A DNA stretch of 5,173 nucleotides from an uncultured Saprospiraceae bacterium (GTDB lineage Bacteria > Bacteroidota > Bacteroidia > Chitinophagales > Saprospiraceae), in NCBI GenBank assembly GCA_937864255.1, contig CALMIT010000130.1:1-5173 (forward strand), given 5' to 3'. Of the stretch, positions 1 to 5,173 are shown piece by piece. The notes beneath the pieces are model-generated. The model ran no database searches, had not been told where the DNA came from, and worked only from the letters and a program-made list of their open reading frames with translations. The position numbers and the translations under genes are program-made. Numbering within the stretch: the first letter of the stretch is position 1; each line of letters starts with the position of its first letter.

Positions 1-1465
1 CTTCGTTTTCGTAAATTTTGTGCTCCATGGCCTTTTCCACGTTCAGGATTTTACCTCTCAGCGGCAAAATCGCCTGGATATTGCGGTCGCGACCCTGTTT
101 GGCCGTACCACCTGCCGAGTCTCCCTCCACCAAAAATATTTCGCTGGCGCCGGGGTCTTTCGAAGAGCAATCTGCCAGTTTGCCGGGTAGTCCGCTGCCG
201 GTCAGTACGTTTTTGCGTTGTACCATTTCGCGGGCTTTGCGCGCAGCATGGCGTGCGGTGGCGGCAAGGATTACTTTTTCGATGATTCGTTTTGCCTCAC
301 GCGGATTTTCTTCCAAATAATGTCCCAAGGCCTCGCCCATTGCTCTGGATACGATGCCGGTCACTTCGGAGTTGCCCAATTCGCCTTTTGTCTGTCCTTT
401 GAATTGCGGTTCGGGCACTTTTACGGAGATAACAGCCGTGAGTCCTTCTCGAAAGTCCTCTCCGCTGATTTCAAATTTTAATTTACTGAAATAGCCGTTT
501 GTGTCGCCGTATTGTTTAAAAACGCGGTTCACCGCCATCCTGAAACCCTTCACGTGCGTACCGCCTTCGGTGGTGCTGATATTATTCACGTATGAAAACA
601 GGTGCTCGTTGTAAGAAGTGTTGTATTGCATCGCCACTTCCACCTCCACATCGTCTTCTCTTGTGGCAAAATGAATGGGACGTTCATTGAGCGGGGTGCG
701 CGATTCGTCCAGATATTTGACGAATTCCATCAATCCGCCTTCGCTATAGAAAGTTTCGGTTTTGAAAGCGCCGTCTTCTTCCTCGCGTTCGTCTGTGATG
801 CGGAGATTCAGTCCTTTATTCAAAAAAGAAAGCTCACGCAGGCGGGCTACCAGCGTTTCGTATTTAAAAACGGTGGTTTCAAAAATCTCGGGATCGGGAT
901 AAAAGGTGATGTAAGTTCCTGTTTTGTCCGACTCGCCGATCGCGCGCACGTCGTACATAGGTTTGCCCCGTTGGTATTCCTGTTCAAAAATTTGTCCTTC
1001 GCGATGCACTTCGGCGCGCAGATGCGAAGAAAGCGCGTTGACGCAAGAAACGCCCACGCCGTGCAAACCGCCGGAAACCTTGTAAGTATCCTTGTCAAAT
1101 TTACCGCCGGCGTGCAGTACGGTCATTACGACTTCCAGCGCCGACTTTTTCAGTTTTGACTGGATGCCCGTCGGGATACCGCGGCCGTTATCTCTGACTG
1201 TCAGCGAGTTATCTTTGTGAATAATAAGGTCAATGTGTGTACAATAGCCGGCCAAGTGCTCGTCAATTGAATTGTCCACGACCTCCCAAACCAGGTGGTG
1301 CAGACCTTTTGCATCCGTGCTGCCGATGTACATACCCGGGCGTTTGCGTACGGCTTCCAGCCCTTCGAGGGCGGTGATGTTTTCGGCGCCGTAGTTGCCA
1401 GGATTTTTTGTTGATTGCGATGCCTCTTCGGGCGGAGTTATTTGAGAATTATCCAATGTCTTCAT
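1..1465 (-). CDS. gyrB: DNA gyrase subunit B, C-terminal end cut by window edge
   Basis: ATP-hydrolysing subunit of cytoplasmic DNA gyrase (GyrA2GyrB2), which introduces negative supercoils. The first 488 residues are visible and the frame is open to the left edge. By family knowledge the C-terminal part of the TOPRIM/tail region is missing. Seen in order: a poorly conserved N-terminal arm of about 24 residues; the GHKL ATPase core with RKRPGMYIG (40-48), the presumed catalytic base E61 and Mg-ligand N65 in WEVVDNSIDE, D92 in RDNGRGIP, and the ATP-lid GGLHGVGVS; the transducer with Q358-T359-K360 in QTKGELGNSEV; then the TOPRIM motif EGDSAGG (447-453) and LPLRGKILNVEKA. The QTK and LPLRGKILNVEKA motifs and the plain GLHHLV context favour GyrB over ParE. 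The quinolone-associated Asp of EGDSAGG and Lys of NVEKA look wild type. The ATG at 1465 is the only start that keeps the ATPase arm. There is no Shine-Dalgarno, and a promoter -7 box ends only 5 bases upstream, suggesting a leaderless transcript. pnuC is divergent. Confidence 0.97.
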   Translation of the reverse strand, partial: MKTLDNSQITPPEEASQSTKNPGNYGAENITALEGLEAVRKRPGMYIGSTDAKGLHHLVWEVVDNSIDEHLAGYCTHIDLIIHKDNSLTVRDNGRGIPTGIQSKLKKSALEVVMTVLHAGGKFDKDTYKVSGGLHGVGVSCVNALSSHLRAEVHREGQIFEQEYQRGKPMYDVRAIGESDKTGTYITFYPDPEIFETTVFKYETLVARLRELSFLNKGLNLRITDEREEEDGAFKTETFYSEGGLMEFVKYLDESRTPLNERPIHFATREDDVEVEVAMQYNTSYNEHLFSYVNNISTTEGGTHVKGFRMAVNRVFKQYGDTNGYFSKLKFEISGEDFREGLTAVISVKVPEPQFKGQTKGELGNSEVTGIVSRAMGEALGHYLEENPREAKRIIEKVILAATARHAARKAREMVQRKNVLTGSGLPGKLADCSSKDPGASEIFLVEGDSAGGTAKQGRDRNIQAILPLRGKILNVEKAMEHKIYENE

Positions 1466-1470
1466 GTGCG

Positions 1471-1478
1471 CAAAGATA
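1471..1478 (-). promoter_or_regulatory. gyrB promoter -7 box (TATCTTTG)
   Basis: On the minus strand this octamer matches the Bacteroidota -7 consensus TAnnTTTG exactly. Only 5 bases (CGCAC) separate it from the gyrB ATG, so a start site at the usual distance would fall at or within a base or two of the initiation codon. No TTG -33 element lies 17-23 bases upstream. That position is occupied by a run of eight T (about 1494-1501), so the -33 contact would be weak. The motif match is seen directly; promoter function is inferred. Confidence 0.6.
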
Positions 1479-1758
1479 GTAATTTTACCACTTAAAAAAA
1501 ACCTTTCAGAATACTTTGTTTCTTTTAAAACTTGTTGATTTTCAATTTTTTATAAAAAAATATTTTTTTAAAAATAAAAGTCTCCAAATCGTGCGGAGAT
1601 CATGAATTTAAAATGCGGGAAATGAAAATTTTACACTTATTTTTTTATGAAAAATCATGTGACGTAAGAACGATAGAAAGCAGTAAAAAATATTGGAAAA
1701 CAGAAATGTCTGCGTCATTAATTCCAACCCGAAAAAGAGCGTAAAAACCGACGGCTTT

Positions 1759-1766
1759 TATCTTTG
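1759..1766 (+). promoter_or_regulatory. pnuC promoter -7 box (TATCTTTG)
   Basis: The octamer is identical to the gyrB -7 box and matches TAnnTTTG. It ends 10 bases before the ATG at 1777, so the predicted leader is only about 3-6 bases and leaves no room for a Shine-Dalgarno. No TTG -33 element is visible 17-23 bases upstream, so the promoter is either weak or activator-dependent, or the match is by chance. The box argues against translation starting at the upstream in-frame TTG at 1693. Confidence 0.5.
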
Positions 1767-1776
1767 TTTGAAAAAG

Positions 1777-2403
1777 ATGATCGAATCCATCCAAACTGCC
1801 TGGCAAAACCTGCACTGGTCAGAAACCTGGGCGGTCATTTTCGGCGTGTTGTACGTGGTGTTGGCGGCGCGCGAAAGTGTGTGGTGCTGGTTTTGGGGCA
1901 TATTGAGTTGCAGTCTGTGGGCGTGGGCAGCGTACAAAATTTACGATTTGTACATTGACGCGCTTTTACAACTTTTTTACGTGGGCGTGAGTTTTGCAGG
2001 CATTTGGCAGTGGCTGCGCGGCGGGGAGTCGAAAAAAGAACTGAGGATCAGTAGTTTAAAAATCAGAGAACATTTTTTGTGGATCGGATTGGGGCTTGGA
2101 CTAACTTTTCCCACGGGTTATTTTTTTGACAATTATACGCAGGCTGCTGCGACTTACCCGGATGCATTTACTACTATTTTTTCGGTGATTGCAACCTTTA
2201 TGGTGGTACAAAAAAAGCTGGAAAACTGGCTGTATTGGCTGGCGATAAATGCGACCTACGTCTGGTTGTACTCAAGTCGCGGGAGTTGGCTTTTCACGGC
2301 GCTTTTTATTCTTTACTTTTTTATTGCAATTTTTGGCTATCGCGAATGGAAAAAAATAATGAGAATGGAAGCAAACAAAAATTTAGATAGGCCATTTCCC
2401 TAA
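1777..2403 (+). CDS. pnuC: PnuC-family transporter, probably nicotinamide riboside
   Basis: Inner-membrane carrier of the PnuC family, 208 residues, within the usual family size. These proteins move a vitamin precursor by facilitated diffusion, and a cytosolic kinase traps it (NadR-type for nicotinamide riboside). About seven hydrophobic segments are visible, roughly at 17-31, 35-51, 60-80, 99-117, 130-146, 150-166 and 170-188. Family hallmarks are YIDALLQLFYVGVS (59-72) followed by GIWQW (75-79); the D129-starting segment DAFTTIFSVIATF; ENWLYWLAIN with W151, W154 and N158 in a WxxxN arrangement; and the C-terminal GYREWKK (187-193) before a short charged tail. I chose ATG 1777 over the in-frame TTG at 1693. 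The extra 28 residues are polar, resemble nothing in the family, and would span the likely promoter. Related PnuT and PnuX carry thiamin or riboflavin, and no neighbouring thiamin, riboflavin or NAD gene settles the substrate. The transcript appears to be monocistronic, divergent from gyrB and upstream of a protease gene with its own promoter. Confidence 0.9.
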   Translation: MIESIQTAWQNLHWSETWAVIFGVLYVVLAARESVWCWFWGILSCSLWAWAAYKIYDLYIDALLQLFYVGVSFAGIWQWLRGGESKKELRISSLKIREHFLWIGLGLGLTFPTGYFFDNYTQAAATYPDAFTTIFSVIATFMVVQKKLENWLYWLAINATYVWLYSSRGSWLFTALFILYFFIAIFGYREWKKIMRMEANKNLDRPFP

Positions 2404-2447
2404 TTTTTGCAGCAAAAAACTTTTGTAAGACAATTTTTTTTACAAAA
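2404..2447 (+). terminator. Weak A+T-rich hairpins after pnuC, possible terminator
   Basis: Immediately after the pnuC stop, TTTTTGC (2404-2410) and GCAAAAA (2412-2418) form a compact palindrome around A2411. Then TTTTGTAA (2421-2428) and TTACAAAA (2440-2447) form a perfect 8-base inverted repeat with an 11-base loop rich in T. Neither stem is GC-rich and no clean U tract follows the second arm, so intrinsic termination would be inefficient. The placement between a stop codon and the next promoter is the main support. Confidence 0.35.
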
Positions 2448-2454
2448 TAATTTC

Positions 2455-2482
2455 TTGCCGCCGCAAAGCGGGTTTAACTTTG
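2455..2482 (+). promoter_or_regulatory. Metallopeptidase gene promoter (TTG-N17-TAACTTTG)
   Basis: This is the best promoter in the window. A -33 type TTG at 2455-2457 is followed after 17 bases by TAACTTTG at 2475-2482, fitting the Bacteroidota pattern TTG-N17-23-TAnnTTTG. Transcription would start near 2487-2490, giving a leader of about 45 bases to the ATG at 2534. The leader is A+T-rich and has no Shine-Dalgarno, as is usual in the phylum. A small inverted repeat, CCGC-AAA-GCGG (2461-2471), lies in the spacer and could be an operator or chance. Confidence 0.65.
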
Positions 2483-2533
2483 ATTTTTTATAAATAATTT
2501 TCAAAACCTTCACCAAGTCATAAATCCTTTCAA

Positions 2534-5173
2534 ATGAAATTTTTTATTCCCTTGCTTTTTGCTGTTTTTTCGTTGGGCGTTTTGAACGCGCAAAACAGCC
2601 GGAATTTCTGGCAGGAAATTCCTGAAAGCCAAATGCGCCTCGCCCCCGATGCGCAACGCGATCTCACCCCGCTGAAATCCCGAACTTTCACGCTTGAACT
2701 GGAAGATTTGAAGCAATATCTGGTGAGTGCGCCTATGGAAGGTACGCCCGCCGCCAATTCAAGTAATCTTGAACTGCTATTTCCGCTGCCCGACGGCAGT
2801 TTTATGAATTTCGTAATCTGGGAATCGCCCGCCATGCATCCCGAACTGGCAAAAAAACACCCGGACATCAAGTCTTTTGCGGGGCGTAATAAAAAATCAG
2901 GCGCCAGCATTAGTTTTGATTATGGCGGCTTGGGCTTCCACGGCTCTATTCGCACCGAAAAAAATACCTTTTACATAGATCCTTTTGCCAAAAATCAGCA
3001 GCGTTATTATCGGGTGTATGACGTGCGGGACGACGTGACCGATATGCCGGCGCTGAGTTGCGGACATACTGTCGATCCAGTGCAACATAATGAGGAATTG
3101 CTGAAAAATCTGAAAAATGACTACCCGCAATTGGCAGCCCGCACCACCGAAGATCAGGTAGAATTGCGCACCTATATCCTGGCAATGACCAACACGGGCG
3201 AGTATGCCGAAAATTACTATGGCAGTTCAAAAGACCTGGTACTTGCTTCTTTTGTGACCGCCATCAACAGGCTGAATCAAACGTACCAGAGAGACATTGC
3301 CGTCAAGTTTTTGCTGCATCCCGAGGAGGATAAATTGATTTTTACAAATTCTACTTTCGATCCTTTTCCGGCGCCGATAGTACAATTAGGCAGAACTATT
3401 GTGGATACCGGTACCGATGTGATCAACAGATTTATTAACCCGGATTCTTATGACATTGGGCATATTTTTACTATTGGTTGCACTGACGGCGTAGCCGGTG
3501 TGGCCTCGGGGGCGCTTTGTGGCAGCAATAAGGGCAACGGCGTCACCTGCCATTGGGGCGGTAATGTAATTAATGCGGTGGTGAATACAATGACTCACGA
3601 GGTTGGTCACCAATTTTCTGCCAGTCACACCTGGGATAATTGTAATTTGACTAACGAGCAGGTTGCAGGTCAGAGGGCTTTGGGGTACGAGCCGGGCAGC
3701 GGTACCACTATTATGTCGTATGCCGGAGCCTGTCTCGGCATCAATAATGTACAGGGAAATAATGACGATTACTTTCATTCATGCTCTTTGGAACAAATGT
3801 ACCGACACAGCAGAGTTGGTACAGGTAATGTCTGTCCGGACATAGACCTGCCCGGCAATCATTATCCGGTGATTGATTTTCCTTATCAAAGTGGGTTCTA
3901 TATACCCAATGGTACTCCGTTTGAGTTGGAAGCAAAAGCGACCGATCCTGATGGCGATGTGCTCTCGTATAACTGGGATCAGCAGGATCACGCCATTAGT
4001 CCCGTTACAATGGGTCAACCGGAAGGCAACTGCGCGATTTACAGGAGTTACCCGCCCTCGGTAAATGCTTTTAAACGAACTTTCCCAAAATTGGATATTC
4101 TTTTGGGCGATTCGGGGCCTCTTCCGTATGAAATTTTAGCTGATTATGCCCGTGATTTTACTTTCAGGTTTGTGGTGCGTGATAATGGCGCAGTAGCAGG
4201 CGGGGTGGTTTGGGATGAAGTAAGATTTAAAACAGACGACAATGCCGAGCCTTTCGCGCTGACTTATCCGGATCAAAATACGACTGCAATAAAAGCGGGC
4301 GAACAGGTAGAAATTGCCTGGAATTTGGCCGATTCTGACAAATCGCCGGTCAATTGCAAATCGGTCAATATCAAATTGTCGCTGGACGGCGGATATACTT
4401 ACCCCATCACTTTGGCTTCCAACACGCCAAACGATGGCGCCGAAAAAGTCTTTATGCCAAACCAACTAACCAACCGCGCCCGGGTGCGCGTGGAAGCTGC
4501 CGATAATATTTTCTTCAATATTTCGCGTAAAAACTTTAGCATCACAGCGCCGGATATGCCCGGATATGCTGTTTCGATTACGCCTACTTATTATTACGCT
4601 TGCCTTCCGACGGCTTTGGATGTGGATATTTCGACTGCGTCTTTTTTGAATTTTTCGGAAACGATCAACATTGAAATCGCTTCGACACTTCCCTCGGGAG
4701 TGACAGCCGCTTTGTCAAAAAATCAAGTTCAGCCTTCCGAGTCAGCTACGCTTTCGCTGATGCTCGAAAACGGACTTGGTTCCGGCAGTCTGGTCGTGCC
4801 TTTAATTATTTATACCGACGGCGGTGACACGCTCCATCGCGAAATAGTTCTGGATTTGGTTTCAAATGATTTTTCTGCCATAGAACTTATTGAGCCGGCA
4901 AACGGCGCTACAGGGCTGAATGAAGTACCTACTTTTAAATGGATGGGAGCGGCTGATGCCGAATTTTACCAGTTTCAGCTTGCTACCAATCCTGCATTTT
5001 TGTCCGGTCAGATTGTGTACCAATCAAATAATGTAACCACCACCTCCTACACCAATATCAGTGTTTTGCTCGACGAGAATAAAGCGTATTACTGGAGAGT
5101 GCGGCCGGTAAACAGGTGTGGCGCCGGCGAGTGGCTGCCTTTGTATGCTTTTCATACGCTTTCCACAACTTGT
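2534..5173 (+). CDS. Secreted reprolysin-like zinc metallopeptidase, multidomain, 3' end cut by window edge
   Basis: The first 880 codons are open to the right edge. It is a secreted metzincin endopeptidase of the reprolysin-like (M12B-related) type. Residues 1-19 are a signal peptide (MKFF, hydrophobic core, LNA) with Gln20 as the likely mature N-terminus. Residues 20 to about 205 are a propeptide with one cysteine, C176. The catalytic domain (about 211-434) begins at LRTYILAMTNTGEY. It contains the zinc motif HEVGHQFSASH with ligands H355, H359 and H365 and catalytic E356, then the Met-turn TTIMSYAG with M394, then YFHSCSLEQM. It has seven cysteines (316, 329, 339, 370, 400, 417, 434). Downstream are a cadherin/PKD-like domain with ATDPDGDVLSYNW (about 440-568), a beta domain with VNIKLSLDGGYTYP (about 572-672), another beta-rich segment (about 674-780) and a fibronectin-III-like domain starting at IELIEPANGATG and ending near YYWRVRPVNRCGAGEW (783-877). 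Such proteins often end in a type IX secretion sorting domain; that end is outside the window. The substrate is unknown. The start is fixed by the signal peptide. Confidence 0.93.
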   Translation, partial: MKFFIPLLFAVFSLGVLNAQNSRNFWQEIPESQMRLAPDAQRDLTPLKSRTFTLELEDLKQYLVSAPMEGTPAANSSNLELLFPLPDGSFMNFVIWESPAMHPELAKKHPDIKSFAGRNKKSGASISFDYGGLGFHGSIRTEKNTFYIDPFAKNQQRYYRVYDVRDDVTDMPALSCGHTVDPVQHNEELLKNLKNDYPQLAARTTEDQVELRTYILAMTNTGEYAENYYGSSKDLVLASFVTAINRLNQTYQRDIAVKFLLHPEEDKLIFTNSTFDPFPAPIVQLGRTIVDTGTDVINRFINPDSYDIGHIFTIGCTDGVAGVASGALCGSNKGNGVTCHWGGNVINAVVNTMTHEVGHQFSASHTWDNCNLTNEQVAGQRALGYEPGSGTTIMSYAGACLGINNVQGNNDDYFHSCSLEQMYRHSRVGTGNVCPDIDLPGNHYPVIDFPYQSGFYIPNGTPFELEAKATDPDGDVLSYNWDQQDHAISPVTMGQPEGNCAIYRSYPPSVNAFKRTFPKLDILLGDSGPLPYEILADYARDFTFRFVVRDNGAVAGGVVWDEVRFKTDDNAEPFALTYPDQNTTAIKAGEQVEIAWNLADSDKSPVNCKSVNIKLSLDGGYTYPITLASNTPNDGAEKVFMPNQLTNRARVRVEAADNIFFNISRKNFSITAPDMPGYAVSITPTYYYACLPTALDVDISTASFLNFSETINIEIASTLPSGVTAALSKNQVQPSESATLSLMLENGLGSGSLVVPLIIYTDGGDTLHREIVLDLVSNDFSAIELIEPANGATGLNEVPTFKWMGAADAEFYQFQLATNPAFLSGQIVYQSNNVTTTSYTNISVLLDENKAYYWRVRPVNRCGAGEWLPLYAFHTLSTTC

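Larger units (their letters stand above)
1466..1776. other. gyrB-pnuC divergent intergenic region with A+T-rich core
   Basis: This 311-base stretch has no convincing gene. Its centre, about 1487-1580, is extremely A+T-rich and contains phased A and T runs, including a 14-base perfect palindrome of T6-AT-A6 type at 1546-1559 and a second T/A block at 1561-1576. A short imperfect hairpin is possible at 1581-1599 (TCTCC/GGAGA, 9-base loop). The two flanks carry a TATCTTTG box for each divergent gene. I looked for TPP and other cofactor riboswitch landmarks ahead of pnuC and saw none. The A/T core could be bent or easily melted DNA between divergent promoters, but no specific protein site can be named. 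Confidence 0.6.

Noticed and set aside
847..1098. Minus-strand open frame of 83 codons
   Set aside because: It is an alternative frame inside gyrB on the same strand. The gyrB frame there encodes conserved ATPase motifs.
18..1159. Plus-strand open frames at 18-320, 218-481 and 602-1159 (the last 185 codons)
   Set aside because: All lie opposite the clearly recognisable gyrB reading frame, and their translations show no coherent protein features.
1581..1776. Possible riboswitch ahead of pnuC (TPP- or NAD-type)
   Set aside because: No conserved riboswitch core could be recognised, only a 5-base stem at 1581-1599, and the likely promoter lies downstream of this region, so it would not be in the mRNA.
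1764..1958. Plus-strand 64-codon frame overlapping the start of pnuC
   Set aside because: It is a frame-shifted reading of the pnuC N-terminal region, while the pnuC frame carries the family motifs.
2510..4465. Several minus-strand open frames, and short plus-strand frames at 3663-3845 and 3873-4064
   Set aside because: They are shadows of the continuous 880-codon metallopeptidase frame, which carries the zinc motif, Met-turn and signal peptide.
4551..4569. Direct repeat of CGGATATGC separated by one base
   Set aside because: Two copies only, within the protease coding frame and read in different frames; most likely chance.
1..5173. CRISPR arrays, tRNA or rRNA genes, insertion sequences, toxin-antitoxin or phage-defence genes
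   Set aside because: No repeat-spacer pattern, cloverleaf, transposase or terminal inverted repeat was seen. The three genes account for nearly all of the sequence.

Overview
The window looks like a stretch of chromosome from a Bacteroidota bacterium, possibly a Saprospiria- or Cytophagia-like lineage, though the class is only a guess. Three things point there. Octamers matching the Bacteroidota -7 promoter element TAnnTTTG sit just upstream of all three genes. None of the starts has a clear Shine-Dalgarno sequence. The right-hand gene encodes a large secreted reprolysin-like metallopeptidase with several beta-sandwich domains, a type common in this phylum. No RNA genes, mobile elements, CRISPR arrays or phage genes were seen.

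Layout: (1) Positions 1-1465, minus strand, hold the first 488 codons of gyrB (DNA gyrase subunit B), cut by the left edge before the C-terminal end. (2) Positions 1466-1776 are a 311-base divergent intergenic region with a strongly A+T-rich core and a TATCTTTG box facing each way. (3) Positions 1777-2403, plus strand, hold a complete PnuC-family vitamin-precursor transporter, most likely for nicotinamide riboside. (4) Positions 2404-2533 hold two weak A+T-rich hairpins followed by a good Bacteroidota promoter. (5) Positions 2534-5173, plus strand, hold an 880-codon open reading frame with no stop before the right edge. It encodes a secreted metzincin zinc protease with signal peptide, propeptide, catalytic domain and at least four beta-rich domains.

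The two largest genes run off the window edges, so most shorter open frames here are shadows of them. The three genes show no obvious functional link: DNA topology, cofactor-precursor uptake and extracellular proteolysis. Each appears to have its own promoter. I found no convincing novel multi-gene system. The points most worth a second look are the probable leaderless or near-leaderless gyrB and pnuC transcripts, the Ser in place of the usual Gly in the metzincin zinc motif, and the seven cysteines of the catalytic domain plus one propeptide cysteine that could act as a cysteine switch.
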